A DNA stretch of 64,000 nucleotides from Streptomyces rhizosphaerihabitans (GTDB lineage Bacteria; Actinomycetota; Actinomycetes; Streptomycetales; Streptomycetaceae): positions 121,658 to 185,657 of the forward strand of contig NZ_JAODTZ010000014.1 in assembly GCF_025399795.1 (NCBI RefSeq). The letters are read 5' to 3'. The notes beneath the pieces were generated by a model, which had not been told where the DNA came from, ran no database searches, and saw only the letters and a list, made by a program, of their open reading frames with translations. Within the stretch, counting starts at the first letter, position 1, and each line of letters begins with the position of its first letter. Made by a program: the position numbers and the translations under genes. Below, one piece after another: positions 17,973 through 26,493 of this stretch.

Positions 17973-18668
17973 GTGACCCGCGCATCCCTGGACAAGCAGC
18001 CGCACGAAGTCGCCTCGATGTTCGACGACGTGGCGGAACGGTACGACCTGACGAACGACCTGCTGTCGCTCGGCCAGGACCGGGTGTGGCGCAAGGAGGT
18101 CGCGAAGGCGGTCGACGCGCGCCCCGCACAGAAGATCCTGGACCTCGCGGCGGGTACGGCGACCTCGTCCCTGCCCTTCGCCCGCACCGGCGCCTATGTC
18201 GTCCCCTGCGACTTCTCCCTCGGGATGCTCCGCGTCGGCAAGCGGAACCATCCCTGGCTGCCGCTGACGGCCGGTGACGCGACCAGGCTGCCCTTCAAGG
18301 ACGACACGTTCGACGCCGTCACGATCTCCTTCGGGCTGCGCAACGTGCAGGACACCGACACCGCGCTCCGCGAGCTGTACCGCGTGACGAAGCCCGGCGG
18401 GCGCGTCGTGATCTGCGAGTTCTCGCACCCCACCTGGGCGCCGTTCCGCACGGTCTACACCGAGTACCTGATGCGCGCGCTGCCCCCGGTCGCCCGTGCC
18501 GCCTCCTCCAACCCCGACGCCTACGTCTATCTCGCCGAGTCCATCCGAGCGTGGCCGACCCAGCCGGAACTGGCCGAGCGGCTGCAGAAGGCCGGCTGGT
18601 CGAAGGTGGCCTGGCGCAACCTGACGGGCGGCATCGTGGCCCTCCACCGGGGCTACAAGCAGGCCTGA
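17973..18668 (+). CDS. menG: Demethylmenaquinone methyltransferase
   Basis: A 231-residue SAM-dependent methyltransferase of the UbiE/MenG family; it makes menaquinone in the final C-methylation step. Visible motifs are VASMFDDVAERYDLTNDLLS, the SAM-binding ILDLAAGTATSSLPFA, SFGLRNVQDTDTALREL, and GGRVVICEFSHPTW, all characteristic of MenG. The C-terminus NLTGGIVALHRGYK is also typical. The GTG at 17973 was chosen because family homology begins there and a -10 lies just upstream; the longer frame adds an atypical head. It stands alone between the polysaccharide cluster and a convergent PASTA gene. Confidence 0.95.
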   Translation: MTRASLDKQPHEVASMFDDVAERYDLTNDLLSLGQDRVWRKEVAKAVDARPAQKILDLAAGTATSSLPFARTGAYVVPCDFSLGMLRVGKRNHPWLPLTAGDATRLPFKDDTFDAVTISFGLRNVQDTDTALRELYRVTKPGGRVVICEFSHPTWAPFRTVYTEYLMRALPPVARAASSNPDAYVYLAESIRAWPTQPELAERLQKAGWSKVAWRNLTGGIVALHRGYKQA

Positions 18669-18714
18669 ACCGCTCGGCCCGCCCCCTTGCCGGGACGACC
18701 GCCCGGACCGGCTG

Positions 18715-19047
18715 CTACCTGAGGACCTCGAACGGGTCGCCGGGCTGGTCGAGTTCGCGGCGCAGCCCGCCCGACGGCGGCAGGGGCGGCCGGGGTTCAC
18801 GCACTCCGGCGCCGCCCTCCGCGTCCCCGAGGTCGAACCACACGGTGACGACGGCTCCGCGCGGCACTTCGGCCCCGGGCTGCGGAAATTGTCGTACGAC
18901 GTAGTCGACGACCGTCCGATGGAAGTCGGGCCGGTCGGGCGCGGCGAGCAGTACACCTCGCGCCTCTGCCGTCTCACGCGCGTCCACGGCCATCAGACCG
19001 ACGAGCCGCGGTACGCGCACTTCGGGTGTCTTGGGTGTTATGCGCAC
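18715..19047 (-). CDS. Small PASTA domain protein
   Basis: A 110-residue protein consisting mainly of one PASTA module: VRVPRLVGLMAVDARETAEA, followed by VVRQFPQPGAEVPRGAVVTVWF, which has the family's typical P-x-x-G-x-x-V-x-x-G-x-x-V-x-V-x-x ending. The last 30 residues are acidic and Pro-rich (DAEGGAG to LPPSGG). No signal peptide or membrane segment is evident, unusual for PASTA proteins, which normally sense or bind cell wall outside the cell. The GTG at 19047 has GGGGG about 8 bases upstream; a GTG at 19056 is an alternative. Its gene is convergent with menG. Confidence 0.75.
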   Translation of the reverse strand: MRITPKTPEVRVPRLVGLMAVDARETAEARGVLLAAPDRPDFHRTVVDYVVRQFPQPGAEVPRGAVVTVWFDLGDAEGGAGVREPRPPLPPSGGLRRELDQPGDPFEVLR

Positions 19048-19096
19048 AGACGTCACCCCCAGCGGTACCGGAAGGGTAAGCCTCGCCCGCGCCCTT

Positions 19097-19162
19097 CCGG
19101 AAGCCGCGAGAAGGCCTGCCGGAAGCCGTGAGAAGGCCTGCCGGACTCCGTGAGAAGGCATA
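19097..19162. repeat. 22-bp tandem repeat, three copies
   Basis: Units begin at 19,097, 19,119 and 19,141. The first two (CCGGAAGCCGCGAGAAGGCC plus TG) differ at one position; the third has three to four differences. The array lies between the PASTA gene and the GNAT gene, in the likely leader of the PASTA transcript. Confidence 0.75.
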
Positions 19163-19196
19163 CGGGACCCCGTCGGAGGGACGGCCCCGGACTCCG

Positions 19197-19703
19197 TCAG
19201 AGGGTCAGCCGGTAGCGGTGGCCCTCCTGTGCCGAGGAGGGCAGCGTGAACCGCTCGGCGAGCTCCATGCCGAGCCGCCTCGTCACCGCGATGGAACGGG
19301 CATTGCCCGCGTCGACCATCGCGACGACGTCCGTGACGCCCGCCGCGCGGACCCGCTCCAGGGTGGTCCGTGCCGCCGCCGTGACGTACCCCTTGCCCCA
19401 GTGCGCCCGCCCCAGCCGCCAGCCGATCTCGATCTGCCCGGCCGGCCCCCAGGCGTGCGGCCACGGCTGCGCGCCCGTGAAGCCCAGCACCTCGTCCCCG
19501 GGGCCGACCATCGTCCACAGGCAGAAACCGCGCTCCGCGTCGTGCCGCCGCTGGCGCGCCGTCAGCTCCTCGTAGACGGACCGCTCTGCCGCGCGGCCCC
19601 CGTGGAACTCCATGACCTCCGGGTCGTCGAAGACCCGGTGCCAGGCGAGAGCGTCCTCGTCGGTGGGGACGCGCAGTCGTACATCGGGGAGAGCTCGGTT
19701 CAC
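19197..19703 (-). CDS. GNAT family N-acetyltransferase
   Basis: A 168-residue protein of the RimJ/RimL-like GNAT group. It opens with a substrate-side helix region, LRVPTDEDALAWHRVFDDPEV, and has the acetyl-CoA site IGWRLGRAHWGKGYVTAAART (motif A, R/Q-x-x-G-x-G/A modified to WGKGY) and the C-terminal NARSIAVTRRLGMELAERF, where N and the following helix position CoA. It may acetylate an N-terminal or small-molecule amine; the substrate cannot be predicted. The gene is divergent from the FAD-dependent reductase gene and points toward the PASTA gene. Confidence 0.88.
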   Translation of the reverse strand: MNRALPDVRLRVPTDEDALAWHRVFDDPEVMEFHGGRAAERSVYEELTARQRRHDAERGFCLWTMVGPGDEVLGFTGAQPWPHAWGPAGQIEIGWRLGRAHWGKGYVTAAARTTLERVRAAGVTDVVAMVDAGNARSIAVTRRLGMELAERFTLPSSAQEGHRYRLTL

Positions 19704-19801
19704 GGGGCAGCCCTTCAGCCGGGTGATCGGTACCGCTGCATAGACTGCCCATGTCCAGTGCCCGTCGGCACGTTGATTTCGAGTCTTGGGGAGACCCCGC
19801 C

Positions 19802-21103
19802 GTGACCGAGCCCCAACCCCTCTCCGAAAACACCGCCGACGTCATCGTCGTCGGGGCGGGGCCAGCCGGTTCCACCACCGCGTACTACCTGGCGAAGGCG
19901 GGACTCGACGTCCTGCTCCTGGAGAAGACGGCCTTCCCGCGCGAGAAGGTCTGCGGTGACGGGCTGACCCCGCGCGCCACCAAGCAGTTGGTGTCGATGG
20001 GCATCGACATCTCCGAGGAAGCCGGCTGGCTCCGGAACAAGGGCCTGCGCATCATCGGCGGCGGCGTACGCCTCCAGCTCGACTGGCCGGATCTCGCCTC
20101 CTTCCCCGACTACGGACTCGTGCGGAAGCGGGACGACTTCGACGAGCAGCTGGCGCGGCAGGCGCAGAAGGCGGGCGCGCGGCTGTACGAGCGCTGCAAC
20201 GTCGGCGCTCCGATCGTCGACGACCGCACCGGCCGTATCACCGGCGTGCACGCGAAGCTGGGCGACGCCGACTCCAAGGAGAAGCGGGAGGTGACCTTCC
20301 ACGCGCCGCTGGTGGTGGCGGCGGACGGCAACTCCAGTCGCCTGTCGCTCGCGATGGGCCTGCACCGCCGCGAGGACCGCCCGATGGGCGTCGCCGTCCG
20401 TACGTACTTCACCTCGCCGCGTCACGAGGACGACTACCTGGAGTCGTGGCTGGAGCTGTGGGACCGCCGGGGTGCCGAGGACCGTCTGCTGCCCGGCTAC
20501 GGGTGGATCTTCGGCATGGGCGACGGCACCTCGAACGTCGGCCTCGGTGTCCTCAACACCTCCGACTCCTTCAAGGAGCTGGACTGGCGCGAGGTCCTGA
20601 AGGCCTGGTGCGCCTCGATGCCGGAGGACTGGGGCTACACCCCCGAGAACATGACCGGCCCGATCCGCGGCGCGGCCCTCCCGATGGCCTTCAACCGTCA
20701 ACCGCACTACACCAAGGGCCTGCTGCTGGTGGGTGACGCCGGCGGTCTGGTGAACCCCTTCAACGGCGAGGGCATCGCCTACGCCATGGAGTCCGGCCAG
20801 ATCGTCGCCGACGTCATCGTCCAGGCCCATGCGCGCGCCACCCCGGGCCAGCGCGAACTGGCCCTCCAGCGCTATCCGCGCGTCCTCAAGGACACCTACG
20901 GCGGCTACTACACCCTCGGCCGCGCCTTCGTGAAGCTCATCGGCAACCCGAAGGTCATGAAGATCGCCACCCAGCGCGGTCTGAGCCACCCGATGCTGAT
21001 GAAGTTCACGCTGAAGATGCTCGCGAACCTCACCGACCCGACGGGCGGCGACGCGATGGACCGCATCATCAACGGCCTCTCGAAGGTGGCCCCGAAGGCC
21101 TGA
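19802..21103 (+). CDS. Geranylgeranyl reductase family flavoprotein (menaquinone reductase-like)
   Basis: A 433-residue FAD-dependent oxidoreductase. DVIVVGAGPAGSTTAYYLAKAG is the dinucleotide fold (first 20 residues are typical), followed by PREKVCGDGLTPRA, a feature of geranylgeranyl reductases, and GLLLVGDAGGLVNPFNGEGI, the second FAD motif. Close relatives include mycobacterial MenJ, which saturates one isoprene of menaquinone; streptomycete MK-9 is partly hydrogenated, so this role fits. The GTG at 19802 follows GGGGAG by about 8 bases. It lies upstream of nuo and convergent with def. Which double bonds it reduces cannot be told from sequence. Confidence 0.87.
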   Translation: MTEPQPLSENTADVIVVGAGPAGSTTAYYLAKAGLDVLLLEKTAFPREKVCGDGLTPRATKQLVSMGIDISEEAGWLRNKGLRIIGGGVRLQLDWPDLASFPDYGLVRKRDDFDEQLARQAQKAGARLYERCNVGAPIVDDRTGRITGVHAKLGDADSKEKREVTFHAPLVVAADGNSSRLSLAMGLHRREDRPMGVAVRTYFTSPRHEDDYLESWLELWDRRGAEDRLLPGYGWIFGMGDGTSNVGLGVLNTSDSFKELDWREVLKAWCASMPEDWGYTPENMTGPIRGAALPMAFNRQPHYTKGLLLVGDAGGLVNPFNGEGIAYAMESGQIVADVIVQAHARATPGQRELALQRYPRVLKDTYGGYYTLGRAFVKLIGNPKVMKIATQRGLSHPMLMKFTLKMLANLTDPTGGDAMDRIINGLSKVAPKA

Positions 21104-21124
21104 CCGGACGGGCCGCCCGAGCGG

Positions 21125-21751
21125 TCACCGGGACAGCTCCGACTCCTTGGCGGCGCGACGGGCCACCACCTGCTCGCGCCGCCCGGCCACCTGCCGCAGG
21201 GCGTCCTTGCGATCCCGCCGGGAGAGCCGGTCCAGGTAGACGTGTCCGTCGAGATGGTCGCTCTCGTGCTCCAGGCAGCGCGCGAAGTACCCCGTGCCCT
21301 CGATGACGAGCGGGTGCCCGTCCTTGTCGACGCCCCGCACGACGGCCCGGTCGGGGCGGGGCACGTCGACGACGGCACCCGGGACGGACAGACACCCCTC
21401 GCCCTCGTCCAGGAGGCGGCGTCCGGAGGGTGCGAGCCGCTCCAGGACCGGGTTGGCGATGTGGCCGACGTGCCGGACGCCGTCGTCGTCGGGGCAGTCG
21501 TAGACGAAGAGCCGCAGATCCACACCGACCTGGTTCGCGGCGAGGCCGGCGCCGTCGGCGACGTACATGGTCAGGAACATGTCGTCGACGAGCGCGGCGA
21601 GATCGGGACCGAACTCGGTCACGTCCCGGCAGGGGCGGTGCAGGACCTCTTCCCCGACCTCGGTGATCCGCCGCACGGTTCCGCGCCGGGCCTCCGGCGT
21701 GAGCGGCGGGTACGAGTCGACCGGGCTTCCCTGGACGAACACACGGGGCAT
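21125..21751 (-). CDS. def: Peptide deformylase
   Basis: A 208-residue metalloenzyme that removes the N-formyl group from nascent proteins. All three family motifs are present: GAGLAANQVGV (motif I, GxGxAAxQ), EGCLSVPG (motif II with the metal-binding Cys) and CLEHESDHLDG (motif III, HExxDH with two metal-binding His and the catalytic Glu). The start at MPRVFVQGSP has GAAGGAGA just before it. A C-terminal basic helix (DRKDALRQVAGRREQVVARR) extends beyond the core, as in other actinobacterial Def2-like forms. It is likely one of several deformylases in the genome. Confidence 0.95.
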   Translation of the reverse strand: MPRVFVQGSPVDSYPPLTPEARRGTVRRITEVGEEVLHRPCRDVTEFGPDLAALVDDMFLTMYVADGAGLAANQVGVDLRLFVYDCPDDDGVRHVGHIANPVLERLAPSGRRLLDEGEGCLSVPGAVVDVPRPDRAVVRGVDKDGHPLVIEGTGYFARCLEHESDHLDGHVYLDRLSRRDRKDALRQVAGRREQVVARRAAKESELSR

Positions 21752-21933
21752 CGCTGTCTCCTTCGGGTACGCGGGCACCGCGGCCGACGGCGGTCCGCCG
21801 CCCTCCGGCACCGGTTACCACCCTGGCGGATGCCGTCGCGCGGCGTGCCCGAACAGCCCGGAGAACCGTCTCCCGAACAGCCCGAAGGACCGCTCCCCGC
21901 ACAGGAAGCGGCCCTCCGGAAGACACCCGTGGG

Positions 21934-22737
21934 TCAGAGCACGCGCACCGCGCCCGTCGCCGGGTAGCCCGAAAGGTCCTGAATCACGACACCCTTGCCG
22001 GGGTTGGCCGCGTCCAGGTACTGCCCGTTACCGATGTACACACCGACGTGGTAAGCCGAACCCGCTGAACCCCAGTACAGGATGTCGCCGACCTGGACAT
22101 TGGACAGCGAAACCGGCGTACCGGACACCGACTGGTCCTGCGAGACACGCGGCAGGTCGACGCCGACCTGCTTGAACGCCGCCTGCACCAGCCCGGAACA
22201 GTCCCACGCGTTGGGTCCGGTGCCGCCCATGACGTACGCGTCGCCGACCTGCGCCTTGAGGAACGCGATCACGGTCGCGACGCTGCCGCTGGCCGGGGCG
22301 GTGACATTCGTGGACGTGGAGGCGCTGGTCGACAGGACGGTCCGCGCCGAGGAACGCGAGACAGCCTCGGCCGCCGCGGCCTTGCGTGCGGCCTCGGCCT
22401 TCTGCTTGACCTCGGCCTTCTGCTTGGCGTCGGCCAGGTCGGCCTTGGCCTGCTTGGCCGCCTTGGCGGCGGCCGCGTCGCGCTCCGCCTGCAACTCGTA
22501 GTTGGCCGCGGTCTGCTGGGTGGCGTCCGCGGACTGCGCGACCTGGGTGGCCAGATCGGCCGTCAGGGTCGGCAGTTCCATGGTCTGCGTCACGGGCTCG
22601 GCGGCGCTCGCCGAGCCCGCTGCCGCGGCCACTGCCAGCGTGCTGAGGACGCCACCGGCAACTCCGGCGCGCATCGCGAGCGACGGGGCGTTGCGGCGGG
22701 GCTTCCGGTGGCTTCGTATGTGTGCGGTGTGGGACAT
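21934..22737 (-). CDS. Secreted NlpC/P60 cell-wall endopeptidase
   Basis: A 267-residue secreted enzyme. A signal peptide (MSHTAHIRSHRKPRR then a hydrophobic Ala/Val run ending AGSASA) precedes an Ala/Lys/Glu-rich coiled-coil (~70-130), a Ser/Thr linker, and an NlpC/P60 domain with catalytic Cys in WDCSGLVQAAFKQVG and catalytic His in AYHVGVYIGNGQYLDA. It should cleave D-Glu/diaminopimelate-type peptide bonds in peptidoglycan. The gene is divergent from nuoA across 750 bp. I looked for a c-di-AMP riboswitch in its leader and found none of the conserved blocks. Confidence 0.92.
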   Translation of the reverse strand: MSHTAHIRSHRKPRRNAPSLAMRAGVAGGVLSTLAVAAAAGSASAAEPVTQTMELPTLTADLATQVAQSADATQQTAANYELQAERDAAAAKAAKQAKADLADAKQKAEVKQKAEAARKAAAAEAVSRSSARTVLSTSASTSTNVTAPASGSVATVIAFLKAQVGDAYVMGGTGPNAWDCSGLVQAAFKQVGVDLPRVSQDQSVSGTPVSLSNVQVGDILYWGSAGSAYHVGVYIGNGQYLDAANPGKGVVIQDLSGYPATGAVRVL

Positions 22738-23490
22738 GGGTACTAGCGGTACCAGGGGCTCCCTCATACCTTCAAGAAACGTGTGGTGCGCCACAGTTGT
22801 TCAATCGACGGCCGAATTCGTCGCGCGTCACTCTTTATTGACGCCGTAACGGGCATTGCGGACACCGTCCACCAAGCCCGTGATCATGGCCTTTCAGCAT
22901 TACGTCCGAATTGCCCGCCACCTACCACCGGTTGAAGCCGATGGCCAAGCCCGGCTTATCTGACCCATAGGTAGATGTGGCGCAGGTCACGGAACGGTCA
23001 CCCGGGCGGTCGCGTCCCGCGCGTGAACCCCGACCGCTTCCCGGCCACCCCCGCTCGTGAACGCGTGCACGTGTCCACATCCGTCCACGGATCCCCTCTG
23101 AAGTGTGAACGCAGTCCTCTATCAAGAGGGTGCGTCCAACACCAATTTGCATGCAGCGGAAGTCTCTTGATATTGAGATGCCCCCCTGGGCCTGCGGTGA
23201 TGAGCGAAAATGTCACATCTGGTGACCGACCTGACGCTTCGCGTGTGAAGATCACCGCTCATCCGACTTCATGATCGTTCGTCAGGTGGTGGAGATCACA
23301 AAGCTTGTGCAATACCCCGTGTCGCAGATCACAGACCGCCGGGCATAAGATGCGAGGCAGTTGGGCTTGTGACCTGCTTCACATGTCCGTGATCTTCGCC
23401 AGGACGGGCGGGGTTCGCGGTGCTGGCGAGGCAGGGGTGCAGGCTCGCCGAACCGCCACCAGTCAGTGCCGACTGAGAGGAGCGAGGAGC
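22738..23490. promoter_or_regulatory. Divergent regulatory region of NlpC/P60 gene and nuo operon
   Basis: No gene is seen in these 753 bp, which are lower in G+C than the flanks. The nuo-proximal half carries the Rex-like site at 23,367, a candidate -10 TAAGAT at 23,346-23,351, and several short GATCAC/GTGA dyads, including GTGAAGATCAC near 23,246 and CACAAAGCTTGTG near 23,296. The other half contains the leader of the NlpC/P60 gene, without recognised RNA elements. Confidence 0.6.
23367..23384 (+). promoter_or_regulatory. Rex operator (ROP) upstream of nuoA
   Basis: TTGTGACCTGCTTCACAT matches the streptomycete Rex operator TTGTGAACGCGTTCACAA at 13 of 18 positions, with TGTGA and TCACA half-sites. 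It lies about 107 bases before the nuoA start and just downstream of a possible -10. Rex is an NADH/NAD+-responsive repressor of respiratory genes, and nuo is a natural target. Binding is inferred from sequence. Confidence 0.75.
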
Positions 23491-23850
23491 GTGAACGCGT
23501 ATGCGCCGATCCTCGTACTGGGAGCCCTCGGGGCAGGCTTTGCGATCTTCTCCGTGGTCATGGCCACGCTGATCGGTCCGAAGCGGTACAACCGCGCCAA
23601 GCTCGACGCGTACGAGTGCGGCATCGAGCCGACCCCCACGCCGGTCGGCGGTGGGCGCTTTCCCATCAAGTACTACCTGACGGCGATGCTCTTCATCGTC
23701 TTCGACATCGAGATCGTCTTCCTCTACCCCTGGGCCGTCACCTTCGACGCCCTGGGTGTTTTCGGGCTCGTGGAGATGCTGCTCTTCGTGCTCACCGTCT
23801 TCGTGGCGTACGCGTACGTATGGCGGCGCGGCGGCCTGGAATGGGACTGA
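23491..23850 (+). CDS. nuoA: NADH-quinone oxidoreductase subunit A
   Basis: First gene of the complex I operon, 119 residues, three membrane helices. YNRAKLDAYECGIEPTPTP contains the invariant Cys and acidic residues of the TM1-TM2 loop that sits near the quinone tunnel, and FIVFDIEIVFLYPWAVTF is the second helix with conserved acidic residues. The GTG at 23491 follows GAGAGGAGCGA; the longer upstream frame lacks homology. It is 14 nt from nuoB and its expression is likely governed by the Rex site upstream. Confidence 0.97.
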   Translation: MNAYAPILVLGALGAGFAIFSVVMATLIGPKRYNRAKLDAYECGIEPTPTPVGGGRFPIKYYLTAMLFIVFDIEIVFLYPWAVTFDALGVFGLVEMLLFVLTVFVAYAYVWRRGGLEWD

Positions 23851-23864
23851 GGGGCCTTTAAGAC

Positions 23865-24419
23865 ATGGGACTCGAAGAAAAGCTGCCGAGCGGATTCCTG
23901 CTGACCACCGTCGAGCAGGCCGCGGGCTGGGTGCGCAAGGCGTCCGTCTTCCCCGCGACGTTCGGACTCGCCTGCTGTGCCATCGAGATGATGACGACCG
24001 GCGCCGGGCGTTACGACCTGGCGCGTTTCGGTATGGAGGTCTTCCGCGGGTCACCCCGCCAGGCCGACCTGATGATCGTGGCCGGCCGGGTGAGCCAGAA
24101 GATGGCGCCGGTGCTGCGACAGGTCTACGACCAGATGCCCAATCCCAAGTGGGTGATCTCCATGGGGGTTTGTGCGTCATCAGGTGGAATGTTCAATAAC
24201 TACGCCATTGTGCAGGGCGTCGACCATATCGTCCCGGTCGACATCTATTTGCCCGGATGTCCGCCCCGGCCCGAGATGCTGATGGACGCGATTCTCAAGC
24301 TCCACCAGAAGATCCAGACCTCCAAGCTCGGCGTGAACGCCGAGGAGGCGGCCCGCGAGGCGGAGGAAGCGGCGCTCAAGGCGCTTCCCACCATCGAGAT
24401 GAAGGGCCTGCTGCGGTGA
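23865..24419 (+). CDS. nuoB: NADH-quinone oxidoreductase subunit B
   Basis: A 184-residue peripheral subunit that binds the terminal 4Fe-4S cluster N2, which passes electrons to quinone. The cluster ligands are visible in FGLACCAIEMM (adjacent Cys pair), SMGVCASSGGMF and YLPGCPPRPE. The C-terminus has an acidic/Ala-rich tail. Codons in the stretch around 24,160-24,260 are noticeably less G/C rich at third positions than the rest. The stop overlaps nuoC by four bases (GTGA). Confidence 0.98.
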   Translation: MGLEEKLPSGFLLTTVEQAAGWVRKASVFPATFGLACCAIEMMTTGAGRYDLARFGMEVFRGSPRQADLMIVAGRVSQKMAPVLRQVYDQMPNPKWVISMGVCASSGGMFNNYAIVQGVDHIVPVDIYLPGCPPRPEMLMDAILKLHQKIQTSKLGVNAEEAAREAEEAALKALPTIEMKGLLR

Positions 24420-25156
24420 GCGACGCGAACGGCAACGGGGTCAACCCCGAAAAGGACCTCGGCGCCTCCAACCTTCCCGGCCAGCGAGGCGACAAGGGCG
24501 AGGAGATCCGCGTCCAGCGCGGCATGTTCGGTGCCAACAACGGCGGCGACACCTCCGGATACGGCGGCCTGGTCCGCTCGATCCGGCTCCCCGGCGCGGC
24601 CACCCGCCCCTACGGCGGCTGGTTCGACGAAGTGGCCGACGAGCTCGAGGGCGCCCTGGAGGAACAGGGACTCGTCCCGGAGAACGTCATCGACAAGACG
24701 GTCGTCGACCGCGACGAGATCACCTTCCACGTCGAACGCGAGTACCTGCTCCGCGTCGCCCAGACCCTGCGCGACGACCCGGCCCTGCGGTTCGAGCTGT
24801 GCACCGGCGTCTCCGGCGTCCACTATCCGCACGACAAGGGCCGCGAGCTGCACGCCGTCTACCACCTGCGCTCGATCACCCACAACCGGCTGATCCGCCT
24901 GGAGGTCAGCACCCCCGACGCGGACCCGCACGTCCCCTCGCTCGTCTCCGTCTATCCGACGAACGACTGGCACGAGCGCGAGACGTACGACTTCTTCGGG
25001 CTGATCTTCGACGGTCACCCGGCGCTGACGCGGATCATGATGCCGGACGACTGGCAAGGGTTCCCGCAGCGCAAGGACTACCCCCTCGGCGGCATCCCCG
25101 TCGAGTACAAGGGCGCCCAGATCCCGGCTCCGGACCAGCGGAGGTCGTACTCATGA
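24416..25156 (+). CDS. nuoC: NADH-quinone oxidoreductase subunit C
   Basis: A 246-residue hydrophilic subunit of the connecting module. The first 60 residues are a flexible Gly/Asp-rich head typical of actinobacteria. The core shows EREYLLRVAQTLRDD, FELCTGVSGVHYP and ending motif ERETYDFFGLIFDGHPALTR followed by LRxG-like KDYPLGG, the standard NuoC signature. GTG at 24416 overlaps nuoB. Not fused to nuoD. Confidence 0.97.
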   Translation: MSDANGNGVNPEKDLGASNLPGQRGDKGEEIRVQRGMFGANNGGDTSGYGGLVRSIRLPGAATRPYGGWFDEVADELEGALEEQGLVPENVIDKTVVDRDEITFHVEREYLLRVAQTLRDDPALRFELCTGVSGVHYPHDKGRELHAVYHLRSITHNRLIRLEVSTPDADPHVPSLVSVYPTNDWHERETYDFFGLIFDGHPALTRIMMPDDWQGFPQRKDYPLGGIPVEYKGAQIPAPDQRRSYS

Positions 25157-26493
25157 GCACGCAGACCCCTTCCGGGGCATCAGCCGCTTCGGCCCGCGAG
25201 ACGACCGAGGGCACCGTATATACGGTCACCGGCGGCGACTGGGACGAGATCGCCCAGTCGGCGGCCAAGTCCGACGACGAGCGCATCATCGTCAACATGG
25301 GCCCGCAGCACCCGTCCACCCACGGCGTGCTCCGGCTCATCCTGGAGATCGACGGCGAAACGGTCACCGAGGCCCGCTGCGGCATCGGCTACCTCCACAC
25401 GGGCATCGAGAAGAACCTCGAGTTCCGCACGTGGACCCAGGGCACCACGTTCGTGACGCGCATGGACTACCTGACGCCGTTCTTCAACGAGGCGGCGTAC
25501 TGCCTCGCCGTCGAGAAGCTTCTCGGCATCACGGACGAGATCCCCGACCGCGCCACGATCATCCGCGTGCTCCTCATGGAGCTGAACCGGATCTCCTCCC
25601 ACCTGGTGTGCATCGCCACCGGCGGCATGGAGCTGGGCGCCACCACGATCATGATCTACGGCTTCCGCGACCGTGAGCTCATTCTCGACATCTACGAGCT
25701 GATCACCGGCCTGCGGATGAACCACGCGTACATCCGCCCCGGCGGACTCGCCCAGGACCTGCCCCCGGGCGCGGTGGACCAGATCCGCGAGTTCGTGAAG
25801 AAGATGACGAAGAACCTTCCCGAGTACGACAAGCTCGCCACCGGGAACCCCATCTTCAAGGCCCGTATGCAGGACGTCGGCTACCTCGACCTGGCCGGCT
25901 GCATGGCCCTCGGTGCCACCGGCCCGGTCCTGCGCTCGGCGGGCCTGCCGCACGACCTGCGCAAGTCCCAGCCGTACTGCGGCTACGAGACCTATGACTT
26001 CGAGGTCCCGACCGCCGACACCTGCGACTCCTACGGGCGCTTCCTGATCCGCCTGGAGGAGATGCGCCAGTCGCTGCGGATCGTCGAGCAGTGCCTGGAC
26101 CGGCTGCAGCCCGGCCCGGTCATGGTCGCCGACAAGAAGATCGCCTGGCCCGCCCAGCTCGCGCTCGGCCCCGACGGTCTCGGCAACTCGCTCGACCACA
26201 TCAAGAAGATCATGGGCACCTCCATGGAGGCCCTGATCCACCACTTCAAGCTGGTGACCGAGGGCTTCCGCGTGCCGCCGGGACAGGCGTACGCGACGGT
26301 CGAGTCACCCAAGGGCGAGCTCGGGGTGCACGTCGTCTCCGACGGAGGCACCCGCCCCTACCGGGTCCACTTCCGGGACCCGTCCTTCACCAACCTGCAG
26401 GCCATGGCGGCCATGTGCGAAGGCGGCCAGGTCGCCGACGTCATCGTCGCCGTCGCGTCCATCGACCCCGTGATGGGAGGCGTCGACCGGTGA
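25153..26493 (+). CDS. nuoD: NADH-quinone oxidoreductase subunit D
   Basis: A 446-residue 49-kDa-type subunit that forms the quinone-binding cavity with NuoB. NMGPQHPSTHGVLRLILEIDG carries the conserved His of the quinone site (first 20 residues are the family signature), and VVSDGGTRPYRVHFRDPSF lies near the C-terminus. The Cys ligands of the related NiFe hydrogenase large subunit are absent, as expected. The ATG overlaps nuoC (ATGA) and GTGACC of nuoE overlaps its stop, so translation is coupled on both sides. Confidence 0.98.
   Translation: MSTQTPSGASAASARETTEGTVYTVTGGDWDEIAQSAAKSDDERIIVNMGPQHPSTHGVLRLILEIDGETVTEARCGIGYLHTGIEKNLEFRTWTQGTTFVTRMDYLTPFFNEAAYCLAVEKLLGITDEIPDRATIIRVLLMELNRISSHLVCIATGGMELGATTIMIYGFRDRELILDIYELITGLRMNHAYIRPGGLAQDLPPGAVDQIREFVKKMTKNLPEYDKLATGNPIFKARMQDVGYLDLAGCMALGATGPVLRSAGLPHDLRKSQPYCGYETYDFEVPTADTCDSYGRFLIRLEEMRQSLRIVEQCLDRLQPGPVMVADKKIAWPAQLALGPDGLGNSLDHIKKIMGTSMEALIHHFKLVTEGFRVPPGQAYATVESPKGELGVHVVSDGGTRPYRVHFRDPSFTNLQAMAAMCEGGQVADVIVAVASIDPVMGGVDR

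Noticed and set aside
22738..23160. Possible c-di-AMP riboswitch before the NlpC/P60 gene
   Set aside because: None of the conserved ydaO blocks is present on the minus strand, unlike the clear example at 47,165-47,352.
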